NCBI GenBank assembly: GCA_029060215.1
Contig: JAIDUK010000041.1
Span: 1-63,768, forward strand
From: Alistipes sp.
GTDB lineage: Bacteria > Bacteroidota > Bacteroidia > Bacteroidales > Rikenellaceae
Length of the DNA stretch: 63,768 nucleotides
Direction: 5' to 3'
In this document: positions 8,866 to 19,464 of the stretch, one piece after another
Layout: each line of letters opens with the position of its first letter
Numbering within the stretch: the first letter of the stretch is position 1
The notes under the pieces: model-generated
Seen by the model: the letters and a program-made list of their open reading frames with translations, nothing else
The model's database searches: none
What the model was told of the DNA's origin: nothing
Position numbers and translations under genes: made by a program

Positions 8866-9603
8866 TTAAGAATTCCAGATTTTCCATGCCGCTTCGGCCT
8901 GCGCGCGGAACATGCGCTCGCCGTTCATGACCCGGGCCCCGCGCTGCTGCCCGTAGGAGAGGAACTGCGTGAGCGGCGGATTGTAGACCAAGTCGAGCAA
9001 CCGATGTGCCGGAGTGACATAGGCGTAGGGGATGCGCGGCGCGCAGTCGACGGCAGGGTAGGTGCCGACGGGGGTAGCGTTGACGATCAGGAGGCTTTGC
9101 TCGACGACCTCGCACGGCAGGTTGTCATAAGTATAATTGCCTTTGGCCGGGTCGCGCGAAACCAGCGCATAGGGGATGTTCCGCTCGGCCAAAGCATACT
9201 GCACCGCCTGCGAAGCGCCGCCCGTGCCGAGCACAAGCGCCTGTTCGGGCAGCTCGCCGCCCAACAACTCGTCGAGCGAACCGCGCAACCCCACAATATC
9301 GGTATTATGCCCCGTCAATCGGCCGTCGGCCCCGCGGCGCACGCAGTTGACCGCGCCGATCGCCCGGGCGTCGAACGAAAGGTCGTCGAGATAGCGCATC
9401 ACCTCGCGCTTGTAGGGGATGGTGACGTTGAATCCGGCCAACTCGGGCAGCCGCTCCAACAGCCGGGGCAACTCCTCGATAGCCGGGAGCTCGTAGAGCG
9501 CGTAGGCGCAGTCGGCGATGCCTTCGCGCCGGAATTTCTCCGTGAAATAGGCGGCCGATGCCGAATGGCCCAACGGCCTGCCGATCAAACCGAAACGCCG
9601 CAT
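8866..9603 (-). CDS. aroE: Shikimate dehydrogenase
   Basis: 245 residues. It reduces 3-dehydroshikimate to shikimate with NADPH in aromatic amino-acid synthesis. The N-terminal substrate domain shows GRPLGHSASA and GFNVTIPYK, with the catalytic Lys in the latter. The NADP domain has GTGGASQAVQYAL, and NTDIVG carries the conserved Asp. It is shorter than the E. coli enzyme but normal for Bacteroidetes. Starts 3 bases after the DUF368 gene; probably in one transcript with hisS and DUF368. Confidence 0.95.
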   Translation of the reverse strand: MRRFGLIGRPLGHSASAAYFTEKFRREGIADCAYALYELPAIEELPRLLERLPELAGFNVTIPYKREVMRYLDDLSFDARAIGAVNCVRRGADGRLTGHNTDIVGLRGSLDELLGGELPEQALVLGTGGASQAVQYALAERNIPYALVSRDPAKGNYTYDNLPCEVVEQSLLIVNATPVGTYPAVDCAPRIPYAYVTPAHRLLDLVYNPPLTQFLSYGQQRGARVMNGERMFRAQAEAAWKIWNS

Positions 9604-9606
9604 GAG

Positions 9607-10509
9607 CTACTTCCGCTTGCGGGCGATGGTCCGGGCCGCCTGCTCGATACCGTAGATGGCCAGAAAACCCGCAGCGCACAACAGCACGGCCTTCCACTCG
9701 AAATGTTCCGGCCACACATTGGCTTCCACCAAGGGCTGCATCTTGCCGTGGCTGTCGGTATAGGTTTCGAGCACCTCTTTCCACGGCCACACCTTGTTGA
9801 GCGAACCGATCATGAAGCCCATCAGCGTGGCCACCGTCAGGTCGTGCCAGCGACGGAGCAGCCATGAGAGCAGATGCGAAAAGGAGACGATGCCCGCCGC
9901 GGCTCCGGCCAAAAAGAGAAGAAGCACGGGAATGTCGAACTCGCCGACCGCCTGCAAAATAAACTGGTACTTGCCCAGCAGCAGCAGGATGAAAGCCCCC
10001 GAAATGCCGGGCAGAATCATGGCGCAGATGGCGACGGCTCCGGAAAGCACGATGAACCACCAAGTTTCGGGCGTCTCGGCGGGCGAGGCGGCCGTAATCC
10101 ACCACGCCACGGCAATGCCAGCGATCAACGCCGCCGCACTGCGACAATCCCACCGCCCGACCTGCCGGGCCACGAGCAGCGCCGAAGCGACGATAAGCCC
10201 GAAGAAGAACGACCACACGGCTACGGGGTAGCTGGCAAGCAGATAGGTCATCAGCCGGGCCAGCGAGAAGACCGCCGTAGCGATGCCCAGCAGCACGGGC
10301 AGCAGAAAGCGCCCGTTGACATGGCGCCACAACTCCCTGAACTTCAATCGCCCGAGCAACCGCAAAGCGGTCGTATCGACACTGCGGATCGAACCTATGA
10401 GCTCCTCGTAGATGCCCGAGACAAAGGCGATCGTACCGCCCGACACGCCCGGCACGACATCGGCCGTACCCATGGCGCACCCCTTGAGCCACAACAACAA
10501 AAAATTCAT
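9607..10509 (-). CDS. DUF368 membrane protein, putative undecaprenyl-phosphate translocase
   Basis: 300 residues, a polytopic inner-membrane protein with many hydrophobic helices. The family signature GTADVVPGVSGGT occurs at the N-terminus and is echoed by ILPGISGAFILLLLGKY in the middle (an internal repeat). DUF368 (PopT) proteins have been linked to recycling of undecaprenyl phosphate across the membrane. That role is inferred from the family and not visible here. The ATG at 10509 was chosen because the 18 codons upstream are Arg-rich and the protein then begins directly with a helix (MNFLLLWLKG). Lies between hisS and aroE. Confidence 0.85.
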   Translation of the reverse strand: MNFLLLWLKGCAMGTADVVPGVSGGTIAFVSGIYEELIGSIRSVDTTALRLLGRLKFRELWRHVNGRFLLPVLLGIATAVFSLARLMTYLLASYPVAVWSFFFGLIVASALLVARQVGRWDCRSAAALIAGIAVAWWITAASPAETPETWWFIVLSGAVAICAMILPGISGAFILLLLGKYQFILQAVGEFDIPVLLLFLAGAAAGIVSFSHLLSWLLRRWHDLTVATLMGFMIGSLNKVWPWKEVLETYTDSHGKMQPLVEANVWPEHFEWKAVLLCAAGFLAIYGIEQAARTIARKRK

Positions 10510-10579
10510 TCCTCTTGTTTTAACTGCGTCCCGCCGGACCCGGCACCGGAAAGCAACCGGCAAACGAAATCCGGGAAAC

Positions 10580-11920
10580 TTATTTCAGACACTCCGCAAG
10601 CCCTGCGAACGGCACCTGCCGCTGCTCGCCCGAACGCATGTCCTTGAGCGTGACGGCCTGCGCCTCTATCTCCTGCGACCCGACGATGGCCACATAGGGC
10701 ACCGCCCGGCGGTTGGCATACTCCATCTGCTTCTTCATCTTGCCCGCTTCGGGGTAGATTTCGGCGGCAATGCCCGCGTCGCGCAGCGTACGCAGCAAAC
10801 CGAGCGACGCAGCTTCTTCCTCGGCACCGAGGTTGACGAAAAGTACGCGCGTGGAGCTGCTGACCTCTTCCGGAAAGAGGTTCAGCCCGGTCATGACATC
10901 GTAGATGCGGTCGGCGCCGAACGAAATGCCGACGCCCGACACGTTGGGCATGCCGAAGATGCCGGTGAGGTCGTCGTAACGGCCGCCGCCGCAGATCGAA
11001 CCGATGGCGAAATCGAGCGCCTTGACCTCGAAGATGGCCCCCGTATAATAGTTCAGACCGCGGGCCAGCGAAAGGTCGAGGTCGACCTGCAAGCCGAGCC
11101 CGAGACGCTCGACATAACCCAAAACGGTCTCCATCTCCTCGATGCCTTTCAGTCCGGTTTCGGAAGCGCCGATTACGGCACGCAAAGCATCGAGCTTCTG
11201 ACGGTTGCCGCCGCTCAGTTCAAGTATCGGCTGAAGCCGCGCCACCGCCTCGGGCTCCAATCCGCGTTCGAGCAGTTCGGCCTTGACGTTGTCGAGCCCG
11301 ATCTTCTCCAACTTGTCGATGGCCACCGTGATGTCGGTCATCTTGTCGGCGTGGCCGATGGTCTCGGCGATGCCGTAGAGAATCTTGCGGTTGTTCATCT
11401 TGAGCGCCACGCGGATGCCCAACGCACGGAAAACCCGGTCGACGATCTCCACCAGCTCGACCTCGCAGAGGAGCGAACGGGTGCCGATGACGTCGACGTC
11501 GCACTGGTAGAACTCACGGTAGCGCCCCTTCTGCGGACGGTCGGCGCGCCACACGGGCTGCACCTGATAGCGCTTGAAGGGGAACGCCAGCTCGCCCTGA
11601 TGCTGCACCACATAGCGGGCGAACGGCACGGTGAGGTCGTAGCGCAACCCTTTTTCGCAGATTTTCGAGGCCTGCCGCACCTCGTCGTCGGAGAGAGCGG
11701 CGGCATAGTCGCCCGAATTGAGAATCTTGAAGAGGAGCTTGTCGCCCTCGTCGCCGTACTTGCCCAACAGGGTGGAAAGGTTCTCCATCGAGGGGGTTTC
11801 GAGCGGCGCGAAGCCGTAGAGCCGGAAAACGCGCTTGACGGTGTCGAAGATATAGTTGCGGCGCATCATCTCCACGGGAGAGAAGTCGCGCGTACCCTTG
11901 GGAATCGAAGGTTTCTGCAT
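10580..11920 (-). CDS. hisS: Histidyl-tRNA synthetase
   Basis: 446 residues, class II synthetase. Motif 1 follows [13 protein letters not shown]; motif 2 contains [16 protein letters not shown]; the histidine-specific motif is [13 protein letters not shown]; an anticodon-binding domain ends the protein. Cytosolic and essential. 70 bases upstream of the DUF368 gene on the same strand. Confidence 0.97.
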   Translation of the reverse strand: MQKPSIPKGTRDFSPVEMMRRNYIFDTVKRVFRLYGFAPLETPSMENLSTLLGKYGDEGDKLLFKILNSGDYAAALSDDEVRQASKICEKGLRYDLTVPFARYVVQHQGELAFPFKRYQVQPVWRADRPQKGRYREFYQCDVDVIGTRSLLCEVELVEIVDRVFRALGIRVALKMNNRKILYGIAETIGHADKMTDITVAIDKLEKIGLDNVKAELLERGLEPEAVARLQPILELSGGNRQKLDALRAVIGASETGLKGIEEMETVLGYVERLGLGLQVDLDLSLARGLNYYTGAIFEVKALDFAIGSICGGGRYDDLTGIFGMPNVSGVGISFGADRIYDVMTGLNLFPEEVSSSTRVLFVNLGAEEEAASLGLLRTLRDAGIAAEIYPEAGKMKKQMEYANRRAVPYVAIVGSQEIEAQAVTLKDMRSGEQRQVPFAGLAECLK

Positions 11921-11960
11921 TTTTACAAGGTGAAAAGTAGAAAGTGAACTTTGCGATTAA

Positions 11961-11995
11961 GCGAGGGCAGAGACTGCTTGCAGGCTATGCCGAGC
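11961..11995 (-). repeat. Dispersed intergenic repeat, copy A
   Basis: On the minus strand this opens with CTCGGCATAGC and closes with CTCTGCCCTCG. The same two blocks, with related bases between, occur at 40600-40639 on the plus strand. Both are intergenic. It lies between the ettA terminator and hisS. Confidence 0.45.
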
Positions 11996-12007
11996 GCAAG
12001 CAAAGTC

Positions 12008-12025
12008 AAAAACCCCGCAGGGGTT
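12008..12025 (-). terminator. Intrinsic terminator of ettA
   Basis: A 6-bp stem AACCCC/GGGGTT (12011-12016 with 12020-12025) and a 3-base loop, followed by a T-run on the minus strand. About 33 bases past the ettA stop. Confidence 0.7.
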
Positions 12026-12057
12026 ATTAAAGGTCAAAATGCGGCTGAAGCACCCTG

Positions 12058-13734
<1,677 letters not shown>

Positions 13735-13839
13735 ATTTCGATTGTCGATTTTTGCAAATTACAAGGACGACGTGCGAGCCGGATGCGCCGGTTCGAAGGC
13801 CCCGGTTTGCGGCCGGATCGAGACGCCGCCTATCTTGGG

Positions 13840-13847
13840 CAAAGATA
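13840..13847 (-). promoter_or_regulatory. -7 promoter box for ettA
   Basis: TATCTTTG on the minus strand, about 105 bases upstream of the ettA start, in the divergent region with the TonB_C gene. Confidence 0.6.
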
Positions 13848-13911
13848 CAACAGAATAACGAAAAAATCGAATGAATCCGCCGAAAAACGGCCGGCAGCGC
13901 TTGCTTTTGTA

Positions 13912-13931
13912 CCCGGCTTATCCTATCTTTG
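13912..13931 (+). promoter_or_regulatory. Promoter of the TonB_C gene, extended CGGCTT type
   Basis: CCCGGCTT at 13912-13919, then TATCTTTG at 13924-13931. The box ends only 6 bases before the ATG at 13938, so the transcript should be nearly leaderless. The same CGGCTT plus TATCTTTG layout precedes lepA (twice) and rho. Confidence 0.65.
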
Positions 13932-13937
13932 TGAGAT

Positions 13938-14390
13938 ATGAAACATCTTGTACTATGGGCGCTCCTCGTGCTGGCATGCACGACGACGGCCCGGGCCGCA
14001 AAACCCGCGACATCCGAACACTCCCCGGCACCGGCCGCCGCAGAAGACCGCATGCCCTCGTTCCGCAATGCGACGACGAAAGAATCGATACGGCTTTTCA
14101 GAGAGTGGTTCGCCGATGCCTACCGCCGCGAATACAAAGCCTACAAAAAACGGAACAAAGCAGTCATGAACCGAGCGGAACCGCTGCTGCAAGACGTCGT
14201 AATCCAATTCGTAATCGACACGCTGGGCCGTCCGCGGATACTGAAGATCCAGCCGGAGCAGCTGAGCGAGATGCAAGACGAAATCCTGCGGGAAACATTC
14301 GCATCGGCCCCGGCATGGAATCCGGGCATACGCGATGGCCGGAAAGTGAGGGTCAAATATACCATGCCCGTCTACTGGGAAAAGTGGTGA
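13938..14390 (+). CDS. Secreted TonB C-terminal-domain protein
   Basis: 150 residues. A signal peptide (MKHLVLWALLVLACTTTARA) is followed by one TonB_C-like module: VVIQFVIDTLGRPRI, then APAWNPGIRDGRKV and a final beta strand KYTMPVYW. There is no membrane anchor or Pro-rich linker. An alternative reading is a lipoprotein, since LVLAC resembles a lipobox. Function unknown. Its promoter box is so close that little or no 5' leader is expected. Related in domain to the protein at 8114-8851. Confidence 0.7.
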   Translation: MKHLVLWALLVLACTTTARAAKPATSEHSPAPAAAEDRMPSFRNATTKESIRLFREWFADAYRREYKAYKKRNKAVMNRAEPLLQDVVIQFVIDTLGRPRILKIQPEQLSEMQDEILRETFASAPAWNPGIRDGRKVRVKYTMPVYWEKW

Positions 14391-14400
14391 CCCGAATGTA

Positions 14401-14435
14401 AAAAAGGATTCCTTACACCGAGGAATCCTTTTTTT
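14401..14435 (+). terminator. Bidirectional terminator between convergent genes
   Basis: Perfect 13-bp stem (14401-14413 with 14421-14433) and a 7-base loop, with A-run and T-run flanks on both sides. It serves the TonB_C gene (+) and rubrerythrin (-). Confidence 0.9.
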
Positions 14436-14458
14436 GAGCATCGGCCGCAACCGCCGCT

Positions 14459-15037
14459 CTAATAATTATCCTTCTTGGGCTCGAAGTAGGCCTGCGAATG
14501 GCGGCACGCAGGACAGATTTTCGGAGCCTCGGAAGCCTCGCAGACATAACCGCAATTGCGGCATTGCCACCATATCTTGCCGTCGCGCCGGAAGAAGTCG
14601 CCGTCGGAAAAACGGCTCAGCAACTTGAGATAACGCTCCTCGTGGTGCGCTTCGACGGTCGAAATCTGACGGAATGTCGATGCTATTTCGGGGAAACCCT
14701 CTTCCTCGGCCACGCTGCAAAAATCGCGATAAAGCACGTCCCATTCCTCTCGCTCGCCGTGCGCGGCAGCCAGCAAATTCTCCTGCGTCGTTCCGATGGG
14801 CCCGGTGGGGTAGGCCGCCGTAATCTCGACATCGCCGCCCTCGAGGAACTTGAAGAACCGCTCGGCATGCTCCTTCTCCTGATCGGCCGTCTCCAGAAAA
14901 ACCGCCGCCACCTGCTCGTAGCCCTCTTTCTTGGCTTTGCTGGCGAAGAACGTGTAGCGGGTCCGCGCCTGACTTTCGCCCGCAAAGGCCTTGAGCAGAT
15001 TCTGCTCGGTGCGGGTGCCCTTGATGCTTTTTTCCAT
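14459..15037 (-). CDS. rbr: Rubrerythrin
   Basis: 192 residues. A peroxide-reducing non-haem di-iron protein of anaerobes. A four-helix ferritin-like domain has Glu ligands in AGESQARTRYTF, DQEKEHAERF and VEAHHEERY. A C-terminal rubredoxin domain with two Cys pairs (CRNCGYVC and CPAC) binds one iron. The ATG at 15037 was chosen over an upstream GTG because MEKSIKGTRTEQNLLKAF is the typical N-terminus. Protects the anaerobe against H2O2. Monocistronic. Confidence 0.96.
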   Translation of the reverse strand: MEKSIKGTRTEQNLLKAFAGESQARTRYTFFASKAKKEGYEQVAAVFLETADQEKEHAERFFKFLEGGDVEITAAYPTGPIGTTQENLLAAAHGEREEWDVLYRDFCSVAEEEGFPEIASTFRQISTVEAHHEERYLKLLSRFSDGDFFRRDGKIWWQCRNCGYVCEASEAPKICPACRHSQAYFEPKKDNY

Positions 15038-15184
15038 GATGATTCGTTTTCGTGCACCTTCGCGCGCCGCGGCATGCACGGGGGAAACCCGCTCCGCTCC
15101 CGGCTCGTCGGAAAGGTACGTGTTGGTTACGCCCCCCGATGCAAAATCCGATGCAAACGGCAGGCTGCGGCCCGAACGGATCAG

Positions 15185-16231
15185 TTATAGGACCGTTCCG
15201 AGCAGCGCTTCGGTATCCGCACGGAAACGCTGGTACTGAAAGGGCAGGGACAGAGTGTCGGCGACCTCGGGCGGGAGAATCCGGAATCCGGGCAGGGCGA
15301 CCCAAACGGGGACGATGCGCAAATCGTAGGTCATACGGCCGCCGGGATGACGCACGGCATCGATCTCGGCCATCAGGCCGCCGTCGCAGTAACGCCGCCG
15401 CTGGTTGGAGACGAAATTGCCGAGCGAATAAAGCACGACATGCGCGGAATCGGCCTCGTAGGGCTGGACAACGTGGGGATGATGCCCCACGACAAGGTCG
15501 GCGCCGTGGCGCCTGAGAAATCCGGCCAGCTGCCGCTGAGCCGCATTTTCCTGCCGCTGGTATTCGTTGCCCCAATGGATGCAGACCGCCACGCAGTCGA
15601 CGCTGTCCCGGTCGATCGCGCCTAAATCCGCCGCCATGCGCACCGTATCGATATGGTTGACCGTCGTGCCGTCGGGCACGGGCAGTCCGTTGGTGCCGTA
15701 GGTATAGTTGAGAAAGGCGAACCGTACGCCCCGGCAGACGACGTGCAGGGGATGGTTGGCCGCCCGGTCGAGACTGTCGGCGAATACTCCTGTGTGCCGG
15801 ATGCCGCAGCGCTCCAACTCCCCGACGGTCGTGCGGATGCCCGTGCCTCCGCCATCGCAGCAATGGTTGTTGGCCAGCGTGGCGATATCGACACCGGACT
15901 CGGCCAGCGCATCGGCCAGCGCCGCAGGCGAACGGAACATCGGATAGCCCGTATGGCAGCAAGAGCAGGTGAGCGTGGTCTCCAGATTGACCACCGTCAG
16001 ATCGGCCGCCTGAAAGCAGGGCCGCACGGCCGCGAAGCATTCCGAATAGTCGAAACCCTCCGCCCGCCGGGCCGCTTCGACCTGCGGCAGATGCTGCATG
16101 ACGTCGCCCGTAAAGAGCAGCTTCACCCGCACCGGGGTCTCCGGCTCCGGCTCGGAAACGGGAGCCGATGCAGGAGCAAGGCCGCAGCCGGCCAGCAAAA
16201 GCAGCAGAAAATATCCGGCCGGACGCTTCAT
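15185..16231 (-). CDS. CapA-like metallophosphatase lipoprotein
   Basis: 348 residues of the CapA/PgsA family (calcineurin-like fold associated with poly-gamma-glutamate capsule). A lipoprotein signal MKRPAGYFLLLLLAGCG puts the mature protein in the envelope. Metal-site motifs are FTGDVM, LETTLT, LANNHCCDGG and GHHPHVVQPYE, with YSLGNFV near the end. No other poly-glutamate genes are nearby, so the substrate is open. The start overlaps the stop of the upstream DUF4491 gene by 4 bases (ATGA), which suggests translational coupling. Confidence 0.85.
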   Translation of the reverse strand: MKRPAGYFLLLLLAGCGLAPASAPVSEPEPETPVRVKLLFTGDVMQHLPQVEAARRAEGFDYSECFAAVRPCFQAADLTVVNLETTLTCSCCHTGYPMFRSPAALADALAESGVDIATLANNHCCDGGGTGIRTTVGELERCGIRHTGVFADSLDRAANHPLHVVCRGVRFAFLNYTYGTNGLPVPDGTTVNHIDTVRMAADLGAIDRDSVDCVAVCIHWGNEYQRQENAAQRQLAGFLRRHGADLVVGHHPHVVQPYEADSAHVVLYSLGNFVSNQRRRYCDGGLMAEIDAVRHPGGRMTYDLRIVPVWVALPGFRILPPEVADTLSLPFQYQRFRADTEALLGTVL

Positions 16232-16533
16232 TCGCTTCGTCTTTCCTTTTTGGGGAACCATCCCCGGGCCACCCGCTTGCGCTGCTCGAACAGCTCGCCG
16301 ATCGACCAGAACGACGAAGCGCCCCATACGGCCAGCAGCGTGGACCACAGAATATGGCATATGGCCACGGAAGCCGCGACCGCGGCGATTCCCATGAGCA
16401 GAAACACCCACCAGCACCGCACACCGAAATGGTACTCGCCCTTGATGACCAGCGGGTGGAACAAACCTATTATCAGAAAGGTAGCTGCGCCGATCGCCAG
16501 ACCGGTCAGATTGTATTGCGCCAAGAAATCCAT
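16228..16533 (-). CDS. DUF4491 small membrane protein
   Basis: 101 residues with three hydrophobic helices (about 10-27, 40-60 and 64-80) and a basic C-terminal tail RKRVARGWFPKK. It matches the DUF4491 family of Bacteroidetes, which has a FHPLVIKGEYHFG-like segment. Function unknown. The ATG at 16533 was chosen because the long upstream open frame is not protein-like. It is translationally coupled to the CapA-like lipoprotein gene. Confidence 0.75.
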   Translation of the reverse strand: MDFLAQYNLTGLAIGAATFLIIGLFHPLVIKGEYHFGVRCWWVFLLMGIAAVAASVAICHILWSTLLAVWGASSFWSIGELFEQRKRVARGWFPKKERRSE

Positions 16534-16541
16534 ATGTTTTG

Positions 16542-16549
16542 CAAAGATA
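16542..16549 (-). promoter_or_regulatory. -7 promoter box for DUF4491-capA
   Basis: TATCTTTG on the minus strand, ending 8 bases before the ATG at 16533. The predicted 5' leader is only a few bases, so the mRNA may be leaderless. Confidence 0.6.
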
Positions 16550-16703
16550 GGGAAAAGCGATCGCATATCTTCATATTCCGGCATTTTTTCGGCGGCGACG
16601 CCCGCACCCGCAGCCGGAAAACCGGACATCGGACCATCGGCGCAGCCGCAAAAACGGGCGGCCCGACAAGGAACCGCCCGGATGAGACATAGCCGCCGCG
16701 TGC

Positions 16704-18053
16704 TTAGAAGCTGTACTGAACCATCAGATTGACGCGGTTGGCATGGTTGCGGTCGGTGACCATGTTCTTGCGCGTGCCGTAGAGATACTCGGCGGCGAAG
16801 CGGAAGCGCGACGAATAGTTGTAGAATATGTTGCCGAAGATATACTGGCCTTGACGATACTCGTCGTTGGCATAGAAACCGTTCTTGTGCTCCACGCGAA
16901 CCATCGAATAGCCGCCCGAGAGCGCTACGCGGCGCGAGAGGTTGATCCGTGCGGCAGCCTGCCATGCCCACATGGGCGTGGTCTGGATCTGCTCGGCATT
17001 CTCCGGATTGGGCGTGAAATCGAGGCCCGAGCCGGTCAGGTCCTGAATGTAGGGAGTAATGCCCTTGCCGTAGATGCCGTTCATGTAGAGAACCAGCGGA
17101 CGGGCCACCTTGATGCGGCCGCTGAACTGGGCGCCCCAGCCGAGCAAGGTCGTGTTGTTGCCCGTGCGTGCGTTGTGCAGATACATGTCGCGGATGACGC
17201 CCGACACGCGGATGTGGCTCTCGCGGTTATTGCCCCAAGCCAGCTGCAAATAGGCCGGAAAATCGGGTACGCGCTGGCGCAGCGGCGCATAGTTGTCGCC
17301 GTAGATGCCGCTCACGTGGGGCATTTCGGCTGCCACGCCGAAGGTCATGCGCTCGCGGGCGAAGGTCACCTCGTAGCGGATCATGGTGGCGAAGTTGAAG
17401 TTATAGGCGTTGGGACCCCGGAAGTCGACGGTCATGGGCGCAGCCTGAAGGTCGCAGAAAGTGGTCACGTCGCGGCCCAGCGTGAAGCCGCCCAGCGAAA
17501 CGTAGGCCGAACGCAGACGGGGCGTATAGCTGCCCTCGCGGCCGCCGCGGAAATCGGCATCCATGAAGACGATGACACGTCCGAGCACACCCGAGTTGGT
17601 GATCGACTTCAAGTAGACGCGCGAAGTCGAAGCGTCCATCATCAGCTTCTGACGCGAGTTGTAACCGCCCGGCACGGGAATGTCGTAGGGCACGAAGTCG
17701 ATGTTGTCGGAGATGCCGTTGAAATCGTAGCCCGCACGCAGGGTCACCGTTCCGCCCAAAGCCAGCGAGAAGCGGTTGTCCTTGGTGGCGAAGACGAACT
17801 GCGGCTTGTCTACCTGCTGGAAGCCGTAGCGGTGCGTCTCAAGGTAGTCCTTGGTGGCGTTGGCCATGGCCGCACGGTTGCGGGCGATGGCATCCTGAGC
17901 AGCACAGCCGCAGCCGATGTTCTCGGTCTCGTGCACCGAGATGAGGTAAACCGTCGGCGAATACTCCTCCTCGGGAGCCTGATTCGAGTAGCGCTGCGCC
18001 GAGGCGGAAGTTGCGAGCAGAAGAGCCGCAGTCAAAAGTCGAAATGTTTTCAT
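16704..18053 (-). CDS. DcaP-like outer membrane porin
   Basis: 449 residues. Signal peptide MKTFRLLTAALLLATSASAQ; a short N-terminal region with GCGC; then alternating beta strands to a C-terminal Phe (NLMVQYSF), the usual end of an outer-membrane barrel. The pattern (a SLALGGTVTLRAGYDF start, SRVYLKS, then GGFTLGRDVTTFCDL) recalls the DcaP trimeric porin family. Probably a passive channel for small anions or peptides; the substrate is unknown. Stands alone between the DUF4491 operon and the divergent phosphoesterase gene. Confidence 0.75.
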   Translation of the reverse strand: MKTFRLLTAALLLATSASAQRYSNQAPEEEYSPTVYLISVHETENIGCGCAAQDAIARNRAAMANATKDYLETHRYGFQQVDKPQFVFATKDNRFSLALGGTVTLRAGYDFNGISDNIDFVPYDIPVPGGYNSRQKLMMDASTSRVYLKSITNSGVLGRVIVFMDADFRGGREGSYTPRLRSAYVSLGGFTLGRDVTTFCDLQAAPMTVDFRGPNAYNFNFATMIRYEVTFARERMTFGVAAEMPHVSGIYGDNYAPLRQRVPDFPAYLQLAWGNNRESHIRVSGVIRDMYLHNARTGNNTTLLGWGAQFSGRIKVARPLVLYMNGIYGKGITPYIQDLTGSGLDFTPNPENAEQIQTTPMWAWQAAARINLSRRVALSGGYSMVRVEHKNGFYANDEYRQGQYIFGNIFYNYSSRFRFAAEYLYGTRKNMVTDRNHANRVNLMVQYSF

Positions 18054-18198
18054 AAGCCGAATAAAATTTGGTTTTTTAATGAATTCTCACGTTTTGCATT
18101 TGGAATACAACGGGTTAATTTCACCCGGCAAATTAGCAAGTTGTATGCCAAATCGGGACCCCCGCAGCGGGAACGGAAAAAGGTAGCCGAAATTTCCG

Positions 18199-18206
18199 TA
18201 TCTTTG
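18199..18206 (+). promoter_or_regulatory. -7 promoter box for the phosphoesterase-ribD operon
   Basis: TATCTTTG, 91 bases upstream of the ATG at 18298. The leader between contains no structure that was recognised. Confidence 0.6.
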
Positions 18207-18297
18207 TCGGCACGAAACTTCGCCCGGCGTGCAGACCGCCGCAGCCGTCTCCGGCACCGGGTTTGCAGGGCGGCGGAGTTGTATATTAAAATAAGGT

Positions 18298-19464
18298 ATG
18301 ATACTCTATCCCATATTGATCCTGCTGGGGCTCTGTGCCGTGGGCGCCGACATGCACCATTACCGCCGGCTGCTGCGCGAAGGCGCCTCGAAAAGGCGGC
18401 GGCGGCTTTTCGTCGCTTGGGCTGCGCTCACCGATGCGCTTCCGCTGCTGGCTGCCGTCGTCGGCATGATGCTCTACGACAACTCTACGACCTATATCCT
18501 TTGGTCGATGTGGATGTTCTGGGCGTGGATGACGGCGGTATTTCCGCGCATATGCTTCTTCTTTTTCAATGCGCTGCATCTGCCCCGGGTGGGGATCGTT
18601 CTCGGCGGCGCCATCGCTTTTCTGCTGATCTGGGGCGCCACGGCCGGGCGCACCATGCTGCGGATCGAGCGGGTGGAGATCTGCTCGGAGCGGCTTCCGG
18701 CGGCGTTCGACGGGCTGCGCATCGTCCACTTGTCGGACTTGCACATCGGCGTGCTGCTCAGGCCCGCATCCGAGTTGCAACGGCTCGTCGACAGCGTGAA
18801 CCGGCTGAATCCCGATCTGATCCTCTTTACGGGCGACTTGGTGAACATCCGTTCGACCGAGTTGAACGACACGACGATGAAAGCGCTACAACGATTCCAA
18901 GCCCCCGTCTATTCGGTTACGGGCAACCACGACGTCGGTTCCTACATCAAGGATACGCTGGCGCTCTCCCCGGCTCGAAGTCTGGCGCAGGTGATCGAGC
19001 GGCAGGAGCAGATGGGGTGGCAGGTCTTGCAGGACACGACCCTCTATCTGCATCGTGCGGGCGACAGCATTTCGCTCACGGGCATCTCGTTCGATCCGTC
19101 GCTGCGCTGGCTGCGCCACTCGTCGGAGCTCTCATCGCCCGCCGTCGAAACAGCCTACGAAAACGTGCCCGAGGAGCTCTTCAACATCACGGCCGTGCAT
19201 CTTCCCCAGCTTTGGGAGCAGATAGCCGAGGCCGGTTACGGCGACCTGACCCTCGCCGGACACACCCACAGCATGCAGATGAAAATCAAGCTCTTCGGCC
19301 GCCAGTGGTCGCCCGCCGCATGGCTCTATCCGCGCTGGAGTGGCCGCTACGACAACGAGGGCAAGACCCTCTATATCAACGACGGTGTGGGCAGCGTGGG
19401 CTATCCGCTGCGGCTGGGCGCCCGCCCCGAAATCACGCTTATCATCCTGCGCCGATGCTCGTGA
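18298..19464 (+). CDS. Membrane metallophosphoesterase
   Basis: 388 residues. The first roughly 120 residues form about four membrane helices. The rest is a calcineurin-like phosphoesterase with the full metal motifs: LSDLHIG, FTGDLVN, VTGNHD and LAGHTHS. The domain should face the cytoplasm or periplasm next to the membrane; relatives include UDP-2,3-diacylglucosamine pyrophosphatase LpxG/YkuE-type enzymes, but the substrate is not evident. The stop overlaps the start of the RibD-like gene by 10 bases, so the two are coupled. Confidence 0.85.
   Translation: MILYPILILLGLCAVGADMHHYRRLLREGASKRRRRLFVAWAALTDALPLLAAVVGMMLYDNSTTYILWSMWMFWAWMTAVFPRICFFFFNALHLPRVGIVLGGAIAFLLIWGATAGRTMLRIERVEICSERLPAAFDGLRIVHLSDLHIGVLLRPASELQRLVDSVNRLNPDLILFTGDLVNIRSTELNDTTMKALQRFQAPVYSVTGNHDVGSYIKDTLALSPARSLAQVIERQEQMGWQVLQDTTLYLHRAGDSISLTGISFDPSLRWLRHSSELSSPAVETAYENVPEELFNITAVHLPQLWEQIAEAGYGDLTLAGHTHSMQMKIKLFGRQWSPAAWLYPRWSGRYDNEGKTLYINDGVGSVGYPLRLGARPEITLIILRRCS

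Noticed and set aside
16743..19454. Long N-terminal part of the open frame that ends with the RibD-like protein
   Set aside because: It runs antisense to the porin gene and through the phosphoesterase gene in another frame. The RibD-like start at 19455 gives a clean family N-terminus.
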